This document shows positions 26,894-36,514 of a stretch of DNA of 64,000 bases, piece by piece. A program made the translations under genes and the position numbers. The notes beneath the pieces are model-generated. The model searched no databases. It saw nothing but the letters and a program-made list of their open reading frames with translations, and was not told the DNA's origin. Position 1 is the stretch's first letter. Each line of letters begins with the position of its first letter. The stretch is from Herpetosiphon geysericola (GTDB lineage Bacteria > Chloroflexota > Chloroflexia > Chloroflexales > Herpetosiphonaceae), in assembly GCF_001306135.1 (NCBI RefSeq), contig NZ_LGKP01000025.1, positions 597,237 through 661,236 on the forward strand, in the 5' to 3' direction.

Positions 26894-28450
26894 TTAGTTG
26901 GGTTTGCTCGCCAGCGGCAGATAAATAGTATGGCTTGGGCTAAATGGAGCACCATTATATTCAAATGCGCCAATGTCACAGGTTCCCTCCCGCGTATACC
27001 CACGCTGATCAAGCCCAATACATGTTGCAGGATTGCCTGCATTGATCGCTGGACTGCCAGCAGGCAAGGCTGCGGTTTTGGTCGCGCCACCGTTATTGGC
27101 GAGGCTGCCAAGGCTCAACTCAGGTGTGCGAATCCCGCTCGTACAGTTGGTTTCGTTCCAGAAATTAGGGTTGGGATTTTTGGGCGGATACTGCATATTA
27201 TTGCCGCCATCAATCAATGCGTTGGTACAATGTTGCATAATCTTGATAGACCAATCGGTTGAGTTGTGGGCAAACAGCGTATTGCGAATAGTGATCGTTT
27301 GGCCTGCGATTGCGCCGCCATTGAAACCAGCATGGTTCTGGGCAAATGTTGCGTTGGTAATATCCACCGCTGCGTTATTGTTGACTGCCAAGGCTCCGCC
27401 ATTGCCTTTTTTCCATTCTTCAGCATCAGGATAACTACGCGGATCGGTTGCATCATTGGCATAAAAGGTTGTGTTGCGGATGGTTGCTGGGGCATCGACC
27501 CATAAACCGCCGCCTTGGCCAATGGCTTTATTGCCTTCGAGCGTCGAATTGTTGATAAAGAGGCGTTCGTTGCTTACACCAGCTGCGGCAAAGCCATACC
27601 AAATTGCTCCCCCAGTGCCAGACCAATTGGCTGATGAAGCGTAGGTCACGCTATTATTGCTAAAACTCGAACGCTCAATTGTGGCGGTTTCGTTGCTATA
27701 CAAACCAATAAAAATCGCGCCGCCATGGTTGTTGCTGGTGTTGCCTATGTAGCTATTGTTCTGGAGCATAACGCCATCGGGGCCGCCATCGGCGGGCGAT
27801 CGTGTTCCATCGATGTAGATTGCCCCACCGCCGCCACAATCGCCATACTGATTGATCGCAGCAGTATGCATGGCGCTATTTTGCTCAAAGCTGCTATTGC
27901 TAACCACCAAGTTGGTGCGCAAGCTATTAATTGCGCCGCCATTATTAGCCCGATTGTTGATAAACACGCTCCGATCAATTGTTGCCCGACTGCCGCCACC
28001 AATGAAGATTGCCCCGCCACCATCGCAGGCCGCACTATCTTTCGTCGCTTGATTGTTTTCAAAATGCACATTGCTGATGCTCAGCGTATTCCAAAAGCCA
28101 ATTTTGAGGCCCGCGCCTTGATCGCTCGTGTGGCCATTGCGAATCGTTAAGTTGCGCAGGCTAATGTTGAGGTGATTGGCGCTGCGCAGCAAGCGCCGCG
28201 TATTCTGACCATCAAAAATTGCGTTGTTATTGCCGTTGATTTCGGTAGCTTGGTTAAGCATAAGTTCGTTGCTAAATATAAGCACGGTTGGGCTGCTACA
28301 ATTGATATTGATGGTGCCGCCAGCGCTGATTGCTGCGCTAACCGCCGCCGAATTACAATCAACCAGCTGGCTGCTGGCTTGAGAATTGCTCGGCCATAAT
28401 CCAGCCAGCAACCCAAGCAGCAAGAGAATTCGCCCAAATAATAAAACCAT
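26894..28450 (-). CDS. Secreted right-handed beta-helix protein
   Basis: 518 residues with an N-terminal signal peptide (LLLLGLLAGLWPSNSQA). The body is built of parallel beta-helix rungs rich in Asn/Gly (NISLRNLTIRNGHTSDQGAGL, DGGGAIFIGG, NNRANNGGAI, NHGGAIFIGL, GQGGGLWV, GNGGALAV, FNGGAIAG), ending with SLGSLANNGGATKTAALPAGSPAINAG split in typical choice-of-anchor form and a YLPLASKPN tail common in Chloroflexota exported proteins. Probably an adhesin-like or structural surface protein; no catalytic site recognised. Confidence 0.85.
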   Translation of the reverse strand: MVLLFGRILLLLGLLAGLWPSNSQASSQLVDCNSAAVSAAISAGGTININCSSPTVLIFSNELMLNQATEINGNNNAIFDGQNTRRLLRSANHLNISLRNLTIRNGHTSDQGAGLKIGFWNTLSISNVHFENNQATKDSAACDGGGAIFIGGGSRATIDRSVFINNRANNGGAINSLRTNLVVSNSSFEQNSAMHTAAINQYGDCGGGGAIYIDGTRSPADGGPDGVMLQNNSYIGNTSNNHGGAIFIGLYSNETATIERSSFSNNSVTYASSANWSGTGGAIWYGFAAAGVSNERLFINNSTLEGNKAIGQGGGLWVDAPATIRNTTFYANDATDPRSYPDAEEWKKGNGGALAVNNNAAVDITNATFAQNHAGFNGGAIAGQTITIRNTLFAHNSTDWSIKIMQHCTNALIDGGNNMQYPPKNPNPNFWNETNCTSGIRTPELSLGSLANNGGATKTAALPAGSPAINAGNPATCIGLDQRGYTREGTCDIGAFEYNGAPFSPSHTIYLPLASKPN

Positions 28451-28476
28451 CGAACACTCCTTAATAATGAATTAAT

Positions 28477-28553
28477 TCATATGATACTGCACCATACCAA
28501 AACAATGCTTTTTGGTGCATACCATTACCATTGGGTGCATTTGAATCTATAAT
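28477..28553 (+). promoter_or_regulatory. Promoter of the MBL gene with TGGTGCAT direct repeats
   Basis: TTACCA (28525-28530), 17-base spacer, TATAAT (28548-28553). Around the -35 are TGGTGCAT and TGGGTGCAT copies and an upstream inverted TGCACCATA, all between the divergent beta-helix and MBL genes. The symmetry suggests a regulator site; none is identified. Confidence 0.55.
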
Positions 28554-28571
28554 GAAGCAAGGAGGAAACTT

Positions 28572-29180
28572 GTGATGGAATTACGACACCGCGCCGTTGG
28601 GCCATGGCCAATGAACACGTATGCTTTGGTTTGCCCACATACCAACCAAAGTGTGCTGATCGATCCCGGGGCCGACCCCGCGCGCTTGCAGGCGATGCTC
28701 AACAACACTACGCCGATTGCAATTTGGCTAACTCACACCCACAACGACCATATTGGCGAAGTTGCTAGCATGCGCCAACGTCTGAATGTGCCAGTGCTTG
28801 GCCATCCAGGGCCGCAAACTCGGCCTGTGCCACTTGATGATAGTATCAGCGATGGTCAGCTTTTGACGGTTGGTCAACACACAATCAAGGCCGTCTACAC
28901 GCCTGGGCATACTGGCGATATGGTTAGTTTTTTGGTCGCTGATAGCCCAATTGCGATTGTTGGCGATACGATTTTCGCTGGCGGGCCGGGCCGCACCTGG
29001 TCGGCTGCCGATTTTCAAACGACCTTACAAACCCTGCGCAACATCATCCTAAGCTGGGATGATCAGCTGATCTGTTATGCTGGCCATGGCCCAGAATTCA
29101 GCTTAGGCTCAATTCGCCCCAAAATCGAAGCCTTCATCGCCCGCGATCACGGCGATTTCTACGGCGACGCTGAGTGGTAA
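28572..29180 (+). CDS. Metallo-beta-lactamase-fold hydrolase
   Basis: 202 residues; GTG at 28572 or ATG at 28575, both served by AAGGAGG. Zinc-binding motif HTHNDHIGE near residue 55, downstream GHTGDM His, GDTIFAGGPGRT Asp and YAGHGPEF His complete the five-ligand set of glyoxalase-II-like hydrolases. Likely hydrolyses a thioester or persulfide-type substrate in the cytoplasm. Substrate not inferable. Confidence 0.88.
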   Translation: MMELRHRAVGPWPMNTYALVCPHTNQSVLIDPGADPARLQAMLNNTTPIAIWLTHTHNDHIGEVASMRQRLNVPVLGHPGPQTRPVPLDDSISDGQLLTVGQHTIKAVYTPGHTGDMVSFLVADSPIAIVGDTIFAGGPGRTWSAADFQTTLQTLRNIILSWDDQLICYAGHGPEFSLGSIRPKIEAFIARDHGDFYGDAEW

Positions 29181-29385
29181 GAGCTGGGGTCGGGGATTGG
29201 TTGTTGGGGAGCGGGAATTATGAGAGCATAGAACATAGAGCATAAGGAAATTGACATTGGGATAGCAAGGATCGGTTAGAAACTTAATATCGCTATAGCC
29301 AAAAGCCGATAGCCATCAGACTATAGCCAATTGTCTGCTATTAATGCTCTCCGATCCCCAGCCCCCAGCAACCGATCCCCATTAG
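29181..29385. repeat. Interspersed repeat island F
   Basis: Short island: GGGGTCGGGGATTGGTTG, AGCATAGAACATAGAGCAT, CTATAGCCAAAAGCCGATAGC and GATCCCCAGCCCCCAGCAAC. Its right-hand pyrimidine block ends shortly before the amylase start codon. Confidence 0.75.
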
Positions 29386-29400
29386 TAACGAGAAACACCA

Positions 29401-31260
29401 ATGCACTATCCAACTTGGACGCGCGCTGTTTACCACGATGGTTCGGCGCTTTATCTTCAACCAAGCCAGCCTTATACGATTGGCCAAACGGTGACGCTGC
29501 GGTTGCGCAGCTCTCTTGATGCGCCAATTAGCCAAGTGTTTATTCGGCTCTGCCCTGATGGCGAGCAAACCTTTGTGCTGATGCAACCTGCCGAACGCAC
29601 GCTAACAGAGCAATGGTGGCAGGGTAGCATTACGCTCTCAATGCCACGCACTGGCTATCGCTTTTGGCTGATGACCGAGCACGGCGGTTGGTGGCTTTCG
29701 GCAGCGGGCATACAACGCTCAACGCCAACCGATGCGACAGATTTTAAGCTCTTGGCCGACTATCACGCCCCAACTTGGGTGCATTCGGCAGTGTTCTACC
29801 AAATTTTCCCCGATCGTTTTTGTGATGGCGAGCCGAGCAATAATGTGGTTGCTGGCGAGTATAACGTGTATGGCGTGCCAGCTATCGCCCGTCAGTGGGG
29901 CGAAACGCCGCAGAAAGCAACTGGTGGCGTAGAATTTTTTGGCGGCGATTTACAGGGCATTACCCAAAAGCTTGATTATCTTGATCAGCTGGGAATTAAT
30001 GCGCTGTATCTTACGCCGATTTTCACTGCGCCATCGAACCACAAATACGATACCGCCGATTATTTGCAGATCGATCAGCATTTTGGCGGCGAAGCGGCCT
30101 TGGTGGAGTTGCGCCAAGCCAGCCAGCGCTACCAGATGAAATTAATGCTTGATATTGTGCTCAATCACTGTGGCTATACCCATCATTGGTTTACGGCGGC
30201 CCAAGCAGATGCCAAGGCGCCAAGCGCCGATTATTTTTCGTGGATCGAGCATCCCAACGAGTATGAATCGTGGCTTGGCCATCGTTCGTTGCCCAAACTC
30301 AATTATGCCAGCCAGGGCTTGCGCCACGCAATTTATGGCGCTGAGCAATCGATTGTGCGCCATTGGTTGCGCCAACCATATGCGATTGATGGCTGGCGGA
30401 TTGACGTGGCAAATATGTTGGCGCGCCAAGGCCCAAGCCAATTGGGGCATAAAATTGGTCGCGCCTTGCGCCGTTCGGTCAAAGCTGAAGCTCCTGAGGC
30501 CTACTTGCTGGGCGAACATTTCTACGATGGCAGCAACCATTTGCAGGGCGACGAACTCGATGCCAGCATGAATTATCGCGGTTTTACTTTTCCAACCTTG
30601 CAATGGCTGGTTGGCTTCGATATGGCCTCGGTTTGGAATTTGGCCTGGGAAGATCGGGCCTTATTGCCAAGCGAAGCCTTGGGTGAGCAATGGCTCGCGT
30701 TTTTGGCGGTTATTCCATGGCAAATCGCCTTACAACAATTTAATTTGCTCGATTCGCACGATACGCCACGTTTGCTGACGATTGTTGGTGGCAATTTAGC
30801 GTTGCATCAGGTTGCGGTAACCTTGCAAATGAGCTTTCCTGGCGTGCCATGCATTTATTATGGCGATGAAATTGGGCTGCAAGGTGGCGGCGATCCCTAT
30901 TGCCGTGGCTGTATGCCGTGGGATGCCCAAGCTTGGGATCACGAACTGCTCGGATTTTATCGCCGCTTGATTGCATTGCGCCGCAGTTCGAGTGCGCTAA
31001 GCGTTGGCGGGTTTCAATTATTGCTGGCCGAGGGCGATACGGTGGCGTTTATGCGGCGTAGCGTTGATGAATGTTTGTTGATTGTTGCGCAACGGGCTGC
31101 CACCAACATTCCATCAATTCCAATGCTGGCAACAGGCCTCGCCGATGGAACTGTTTTTGCGCAGGTTGACGAGCTAACTGAAATTACCATTGAGGCTGGC
31201 GCGTTGCAATTGCCCCAAACTGGCATTGGCGCAAGTATTTGGCGCATGCTAAGAACATAG
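29401..31260 (+). CDS. GH13 alpha-glucan hydrolase (neopullulanase/maltodextrin-glucosidase type)
   Basis: 619 residues, no signal peptide, so cytoplasmic. An N-terminal beta domain (~1-120) precedes the catalytic barrel: VFYQIFPDRF, FFGGDLQGI, DIVLNHCG, GWRIDVAN (nucleophile Asp), LLGEH (acid/base Glu), LLDSHDTPR (third Asp), FPGVPCIYYGDEIG. The N-terminal domain and QIFPDRF fit the neopullulanase/cyclomaltodextrinase/MalZ branch that breaks down imported maltodextrins. No transporter neighbours. The start at 29401 has only a weak GAGA ribosome site. Confidence 0.88.
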   Translation: MHYPTWTRAVYHDGSALYLQPSQPYTIGQTVTLRLRSSLDAPISQVFIRLCPDGEQTFVLMQPAERTLTEQWWQGSITLSMPRTGYRFWLMTEHGGWWLSAAGIQRSTPTDATDFKLLADYHAPTWVHSAVFYQIFPDRFCDGEPSNNVVAGEYNVYGVPAIARQWGETPQKATGGVEFFGGDLQGITQKLDYLDQLGINALYLTPIFTAPSNHKYDTADYLQIDQHFGGEAALVELRQASQRYQMKLMLDIVLNHCGYTHHWFTAAQADAKAPSADYFSWIEHPNEYESWLGHRSLPKLNYASQGLRHAIYGAEQSIVRHWLRQPYAIDGWRIDVANMLARQGPSQLGHKIGRALRRSVKAEAPEAYLLGEHFYDGSNHLQGDELDASMNYRGFTFPTLQWLVGFDMASVWNLAWEDRALLPSEALGEQWLAFLAVIPWQIALQQFNLLDSHDTPRLLTIVGGNLALHQVAVTLQMSFPGVPCIYYGDEIGLQGGGDPYCRGCMPWDAQAWDHELLGFYRRLIALRRSSSALSVGGFQLLLAEGDTVAFMRRSVDECLLIVAQRAATNIPSIPMLATGLADGTVFAQVDELTEITIEAGALQLPQTGIGASIWRMLRT

Positions 31261-31738
31261 AACACAGAGCATAGAACATAGGGATCTTGGGATCGGTTGT
31301 TGGGGTTTGGGGAAGCATTGATCCACGAAGGACACGAAGGGCACGAAGGATGAGGCTATTGGCTGTAGGCTATGGGCTATCGGAAGCATGGTTGGAATTC
31401 CCATGGTAACCAATAGCCAAAAGCCCTCATCTTCTGAAACCACGAAGAGCGCGAAGATCGCGAAGGTTTCTCATTTCCTCGTCCGTACATTTCACCCTTC
31501 ATATTTTTGAATCTCTGCGCCGCTACGTTAGTAATTGATCCACTAAGGGCACGAAGCACGATTTTTTGCCACAGATTCACACAGATTTTTGGGATTATGT
31601 TCCTGCTCCCCGATAGCCATCAGCCAATAGCCATATGTTCTCTGCGCCGCTTCGTTAAAGGTTTGATCCCCGATCCCTGAACCCCAGCCCCTAATCCGTA
31701 TGTTCTATGCTCTCTGTTCTATGTTCTTCTTTATCCTT
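31261..31738. repeat. Interspersed repeat island G (longest)
   Basis: About 480 bases of repeat words between the amylase and MATE genes: ACATAGAACACAGAGCATAG, GGGATCGGTTGTTGGGG, CCACGAAGGACACGAAGG, GGCTGTAGGCTATGGGC, its near-inverse CCAATAGCCAAAAGCCC, a second CCACGAAGAGCGCGAAG block, TCTGCGCCGCTACGTTAG, TTGCCACAGATTCACACAG, GATAGCCATCAGCCAATAGC, TCTGCGCCGCTTCGTTAAAG, GATCCCCGATCCC and TATGTTCTATGCTCTCTG. It looks like two islands merged. Confidence 0.85.
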
Positions 31739-31803
31739 CATACTTTCTATATCTTCTGCTATTATGCATATATCGACATATTGCATGAGGTAACGGACAA
31801 ATC

Positions 31804-33189
31804 ATGGCAATTCCAGTAGGCGCAACTCGGGGGCGCAGCAGCCAACGCAGCGCTGTATTAAAGTTGGGCTTGCCAGCAGTGGGCGAGCAATTATTGAGCT
31901 TGATGGTAGGCTTGGTTGATACCTATGTGGTAGGCCACTTGAGCCTTGAGGTCGCAACCGCCAATGGCTACGATCGCCAAGTTGCGTTGGCGGCAACTGG
32001 CATTTCGAGCCAAGTTACATGGACATTAATTACCTTTTTTATGGCGGTTGCTCTTGGCAGCACGGTGGTAATTGCGCGCTTCATTGGGGCTGGCGAGCGT
32101 GAACAAGCCAACCAAACCTTGCGCCAAGGCCTGATTATTGGGCTAGCAATGGGCTTGCTTGGGCTGTTTCTCGCCTACGCCTTTGCGCCGCAATTGATGG
32201 ATTTGCTTGGCGCAAACGACCAAGTGCGACGTTATGGCGCTGGTTATTTGCGCATTTCTTCTTTATCAATGCCGCTGATGGCGATGCTCTATGTTGGCAA
32301 TGCGGCCTTGCGTGGCTCGGGCGATACCCGCACGCCGCTCAAAGTGATGTTGGTGGTCAATGGCATTAATGCAGTTTTATCGTTGCTCTTGGTCAATGGC
32401 TACCTTGGTTTTCCAGCGCTCGGCATCAACGGCGCAGCTTTTGCGGCCATGAGCGGGCAAGGAGTTGGTGGCTTAATCGTCCTTGCAACCTTGATTCGCG
32501 GGCGCTCAGGCTTGCACCTCAATCAAATTCCACGGCCTAATCGCAATTTGATGTGGCGAATTTTACGCCAAGGCCTGCCGTATGGTGCTGAACAATTTAT
32601 TTTTCAGGCAGCATTGTTGATTTTCATCCATTTGATCAACGATATTGGCACGGCGGCCTACGCTGCCCACAACACGATCATCACGATTGAGAGCATTTCG
32701 TTTTTGCCTGGCATGGGCATGGCGGTGGCGGCAACGACCTTGGTTGGCCAGCATATGGGCGCAAATCAGCCCCAAGCAGCCAGCGAAAGTGGCTTCGAGG
32801 CTTTTCGTCTAGGCGCAATCTTTATGAGCGCAATTGGCTTGCTGTTTGTGATTGCGCCAGAAGTGTTTCTGCGCTTTTTTGTGGCCGACGAAGAAGTTGT
32901 ACGTTTGGCGGCCTTGCCCTTGCGCATGGTTGGTTTTGCCCAGCCAGCCTTGGCGGCCAATTTCATCTTCAGCGGCAGTTTGCGCGGCGGCGGCGAGCCA
33001 AAATGGCCTTTGATTAGCAAAATGCTGAGCGTTTGGTGCGTGCGCTTGCCCTTGGCTTGGCTCTTGGTCAAACACTTTGATCTTGGCTTGAATGGTATTT
33101 GGCTGGCGATGTGTACCGATTTTGCGGTGCAGGGAACCTTGGCTTGGTGGCGCTTCCGCCAAGGCAAATGGCAAAGTGCCAAAGTCTAG
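31804..33189 (+). CDS. MATE family efflux transporter
   Basis: 461 residues with twelve predicted membrane segments in two similar halves. Typical MATE motifs: LPAVGEQLLSLMVGLVDTYVVGHL at the start of half one (split over helix 1), STVVIARFIGAG, ALRGSGDTRTPL, and in half two QGLPYGAEQFIF and TLVGQHMGANQ. Exports cationic drugs or metabolites in exchange for Na+ or H+. The start at 31804 has GAGGTAAC upstream. Flanked on both sides by repeat islands, so monocistronic. Confidence 0.9.
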   Translation: MAIPVGATRGRSSQRSAVLKLGLPAVGEQLLSLMVGLVDTYVVGHLSLEVATANGYDRQVALAATGISSQVTWTLITFFMAVALGSTVVIARFIGAGEREQANQTLRQGLIIGLAMGLLGLFLAYAFAPQLMDLLGANDQVRRYGAGYLRISSLSMPLMAMLYVGNAALRGSGDTRTPLKVMLVVNGINAVLSLLLVNGYLGFPALGINGAAFAAMSGQGVGGLIVLATLIRGRSGLHLNQIPRPNRNLMWRILRQGLPYGAEQFIFQAALLIFIHLINDIGTAAYAAHNTIITIESISFLPGMGMAVAATTLVGQHMGANQPQAASESGFEAFRLGAIFMSAIGLLFVIAPEVFLRFFVADEEVVRLAALPLRMVGFAQPALAANFIFSGSLRGGGEPKWPLISKMLSVWCVRLPLAWLLVKHFDLGLNGIWLAMCTDFAVQGTLAWWRFRQGKWQSAKV

Positions 33190-33540
33190 CAAAGGATGAA
33201 GTATGAAGGCTGAGGGATGAAGCGTAAGAACATAGAACAGAGAGCATAGAGCAAAGGCAAAAGGCAGAAATCAAAAGGCAAAATGAGAGCAGGGAAAAGA
33301 GAAGTTGGGGATTGGGGATTGGAGGTCAGGGGCTTGGCTTTGGGTTCGCAGCAGAAAGATAAAAAATCTGTGTAATCTGTGGCGAAAAAACGTAGCCTTC
33401 GCGTTCTTGGTGGAGCAAACCTTTAACGCAGCGGCGCAGAGGGATATTAGGTGGATTCCAATAGCCAATAGCCAAATCCGGCTTTTGTTTTTGCCTTCTG
33501 CTTTTTGCCTTTGCTACTGCCTTTTCATCCTGCTTTCATT
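33190..33540. repeat. Interspersed repeat island H
   Basis: Follows the MATE gene: AAGGATGAAGTATGAAGG, AACATAGAACAGAGAGCATAG, AAAGGCAAAAGGCAGAA, TTGGGGATTGGGGATTGG (7-nt period), AATCTGTGTAATCTGTGG, CTTTAACGCAGCGGCGCAGAG, CCAATAGCCAATAGCC and TTTGCCTTCTGCTTTTTGCC, the inverse of the GCAGAAGGCAAAAG word. Confidence 0.8.
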
Positions 33541-33599
33541 GCGGCTGATCCATTTAGCTTTATAATGGAACTACGTTTTGGTTACAGGAGAGCGGTCGC

Positions 33600-35339
33600 A
33601 TGCAGCGTTTCTTGAAATCAGTAGCTGGGTTAATCGCGGTTGGCTTGATCATCTATGGCATGGTGCCGTGGTCAAAAGAAGAGCATTGGCTGCCATGTTT
33701 GTGGGCTGCCACGTTGCTTGGTGGTTTTGCAATTTGGCCGATTCGCACCCAACGTGCCACCGGAATTTATACTGCAACCCAAAACTTAGCCTTGTTTATG
33801 ATCATTGGCTTTACGATGTTGACGCTGCAATTGCTGCGGACGCAAGTTATTCGTGCCGATGAAATTTATAATCGGGTCGTGGCTGAGGACGATGGCAATG
33901 TTACCAGCAATATTCGGCTTGTGCGTAGCACCAACCGAATTAAGCGCGGGGCGATTTTCGATTCGCAAGGCGTGACCTTGGCCGAAAATGTGATCGTTTC
34001 GGATAATCGCTCCTATCGTACCTATCCAATTGCCAATCAGTACGATATGCGGGCGTTTGGCCATACTTTGGGCTACGTCAGCAGCATCTATGGCTTGTAT
34101 GGCTTGGAAAGTAGCTATAACGAATATTTGGCTGGTGGCAAGGGCAATAGCTGGCAAAATTTGCAAAATCAGCTGTTTAGCCGTCCCCGCGAAGGCAATA
34201 ACGTGCAGCTCACCATCAACGCCCAACTGCAAGATCGCGCCTTCAAGGCGCTCGATGGGCGGGTTGGCTCGGTCGTGGTGATCGACGTAAAAACCGGCGC
34301 AATTCGGGCCATGGTTAGCACGCCTAGCTTTGATCCATCGCAATTGACCTTACGGCTTGATGCAGAAGATTATGCTGCCGAAAGCGATCGGGTGGTTAAT
34401 TATTGGAACTCGTTGATTAGCGATGAATCACGGCCCTTGGTGTTTCGCTCAACTCAAGGCCAATATCCACCAGGCTCGACCTTCAAAACGGTCACAGCGA
34501 TTGGGGTTTTGAATAATCCCGATGTTGGCAAGCCTGAGGAAATTACCTGCCCGAACGAATTGTTCCCGCAAGAGGGCGTCAGCGTGCCAGTGGTCAATGC
34601 TGTTGACGACGAGGCTGGCTATATTGCCCAGAAATATGGCCAAAAGTTTGGGCTTGATGGCGTGTATGCCTTCTCGTGCAACACCGCCTTTGCTCAATAT
34701 GGCATTCGCTTGCAAAGCGAGGGCCGCAATTTGCTTGAAGATCAAGCGCGGCGCTTCCATATTTACCCCGCCGATGAATTGCCTGACACTGGCGATCTGA
34801 CCGACTTGCCATCAGCGCCAAGCCAACTCTATGGCGGCGAAGATGGCGATGATTGGTGGAGCCAGCCAGTGGCAATTGCTGATACCGCTTATGGCCAAGG
34901 CCGCTTGTTGGTTACGCCGCTCGAAATGGCGATGATCACGCAAGCCATTGGCAATAACGGCGATATGATGAAGCCCTATTTGGTCGAACGGGTGACTACG
35001 CCCCAAGGCAGCGAATTGTATCAAGCCCGCCCGCGCAAAATCGGCGATCCAATGAGCGTCGAAGTTTCGCAGCGGATTCGGGTTTCGATGAAAGCTGTGA
35101 TTGAACAAGGCTGGTCGGGTGCAACAGTGGCAGGCGTACCAGGCTATAGCGTTGGCGGCAAATCGGGCACTGCCGAAAATCCGCTTGGCGCACCGCACGC
35201 TTGGTTTATTTCGTTGGCTCCGCTCGACGATCCCAAATATGCGGTGGCGGTGATGGTTGAGAATGGTGGCGAAGGCACCAGTGTTGGCGGCTCGTTGGCA
35301 GGCATTGTCATGACCGCAGCGCTGGAAATCAATCCATAA
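33600..35339 (+). CDS. Penicillin-binding protein (class B transpeptidase)
   Basis: 579 residues, two N-terminal membrane segments plus a third (~62-80), a dimerisation/pedestal region and the transpeptidase: SxxK motif at Ser293-Lys296 (PPGSTFKTVTA), SxN as Ser359-Cys-Asn361, and KSGTAE at 521. Cross-links peptidoglycan outside the membrane. The FtsI/PbpA-like layout without a transglycosylase domain makes it class B. AGGAGAG upstream of 33600. It is followed 21 bases later by an M20 peptidase gene. Confidence 0.9.
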   Translation: MQRFLKSVAGLIAVGLIIYGMVPWSKEEHWLPCLWAATLLGGFAIWPIRTQRATGIYTATQNLALFMIIGFTMLTLQLLRTQVIRADEIYNRVVAEDDGNVTSNIRLVRSTNRIKRGAIFDSQGVTLAENVIVSDNRSYRTYPIANQYDMRAFGHTLGYVSSIYGLYGLESSYNEYLAGGKGNSWQNLQNQLFSRPREGNNVQLTINAQLQDRAFKALDGRVGSVVVIDVKTGAIRAMVSTPSFDPSQLTLRLDAEDYAAESDRVVNYWNSLISDESRPLVFRSTQGQYPPGSTFKTVTAIGVLNNPDVGKPEEITCPNELFPQEGVSVPVVNAVDDEAGYIAQKYGQKFGLDGVYAFSCNTAFAQYGIRLQSEGRNLLEDQARRFHIYPADELPDTGDLTDLPSAPSQLYGGEDGDDWWSQPVAIADTAYGQGRLLVTPLEMAMITQAIGNNGDMMKPYLVERVTTPQGSELYQARPRKIGDPMSVEVSQRIRVSMKAVIEQGWSGATVAGVPGYSVGGKSGTAENPLGAPHAWFISLAPLDDPKYAVAVMVENGGEGTSVGGSLAGIVMTAALEINP

Positions 35340-35360
35340 GCGTTTTTTGAAGGATTTTTC

Positions 35361-36443
35361 ATGGCTATCAATCAAGAGCGGCTGCTCGATACGTTTTTTA
35401 CTTTGGTTCGAATCGATAATCCATCTGGTGGCGAAGCCGCCATGGCCGCGCATTTGATCGAGCGCTGCCAAGCATTGGGCTTAAGTTGCGAGCAAGATGC
35501 AATTGGCAATGTGATTGCCCGTTTGGCCGGGGCTGGCGCTCCGTTATTGCTGAATGCCCACATGGATAGCGTTGCGCCCTGTCATGGCAAAGAGCCAGTT
35601 TTGCGCGATGGCAATATCTATAGCGCTGGCGATACAGTGCTTGGAGCCGATGATTTGGCTGGTGTGAGCGCCTTTTTGGAAGGTGTGCAAGCTGTGATTG
35701 AATCGGGCAAGCAGCATCGCGCCATCGAATTAGTTTTTACGGTACAAGAAGAAACTGGTTTGTATGGGGCGCGTGCGCTCGATTATAGCCAGCTACAAGC
35801 GAAACAAGGCTTGGCCTTTGATTTAAATGGCGATGTTGGCGCGATCTGTGTTGGTTCGCCAGCCCACGATTCGTTTACCGCCACGATCACTGGGGTTTCG
35901 GCCCACGCTGGTGTTGCTCCCGAAAAAGGCATTAGCGCAATTGAAGTTGCGGCGCATGCGATTGCCGCCATGCCTTTAGGCCGACTCGACGATGAAACAA
36001 CCGCCAATATTGGCTCGATTCAGGGCGGCAAGGCCAACAATATCGTGCCTGATTTGGTGATAGTCAAAGGCGAGGCTCGTTCGCGCAACCAAGCAAAGCT
36101 CGATGCTCAATGGCAAACCATGCGCAATGCCTTGGAGCAAGCAGCAGCCAAATTTGGCGCAACGGTTGAAATTGAACATAAACAACATTATGGCCCAAGC
36201 GTGCTAGCCCCCGATGCTGAAATTGTCCAATTGCTCAATCAAGCAATTCGGGCGATTGGGCTTGAGCCTTCGTTGGTGGTAACTGGTGGTGGCAGCGATG
36301 TTAGCATTATCAGCAACAATGGCATCGAAACTGCCAATTTGGCGATTGGCTACGAAAATATTCACTCAGTCGATGAGTTTATTCCGGTTGTGCAATTGCA
36401 ACGGGCAGCTCAAATCGTCGAACAAATGCTCTTGATGATCTAA
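35361..36443 (+). CDS. M20 family metallopeptidase (PepT/tripeptidase-like)
   Basis: 360 residues. LLNAHMDSVAPC (zinc His-x-Asp), LGADDLAGVSAFLEG (bridging Asp), VFTVQEETGLYGA (catalytic and zinc Glu), FDLNGD and a dimerisation domain with GVSAHAGVAPEKGISAIE. C-terminal ENIHSVDEFIP supplies the last His. Cleaves short peptides in the cytoplasm; close to the PepT-like branch of M20. AAGGA upstream. Likely cotranscribed with the PBP gene. Confidence 0.88.
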   Translation: MAINQERLLDTFFTLVRIDNPSGGEAAMAAHLIERCQALGLSCEQDAIGNVIARLAGAGAPLLLNAHMDSVAPCHGKEPVLRDGNIYSAGDTVLGADDLAGVSAFLEGVQAVIESGKQHRAIELVFTVQEETGLYGARALDYSQLQAKQGLAFDLNGDVGAICVGSPAHDSFTATITGVSAHAGVAPEKGISAIEVAAHAIAAMPLGRLDDETTANIGSIQGGKANNIVPDLVIVKGEARSRNQAKLDAQWQTMRNALEQAAAKFGATVEIEHKQHYGPSVLAPDAEIVQLLNQAIRAIGLEPSLVVTGGGSDVSIISNNGIETANLAIGYENIHSVDEFIPVVQLQRAAQIVEQMLLMI

Positions 36444-36460
36444 ATCGATCGTTTTTCAGG

Positions 36461-36498
36461 AAGCCGCTGTGCTGCTTGCGGGCAGGTTACGGCGGCTT
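36461..36498 (+). terminator. Hairpin between M20 and S41 peptidase genes
   Basis: 10-bp stem (36461-36470 with 36489-36498, one G-U) with an 18-base loop and no T run. May be a weak terminator or a processing site. The S41 ribosome site lies immediately downstream. Confidence 0.35.
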
Positions 36499-36514
36499 TC
36501 ATTTAGGGGTGGTT

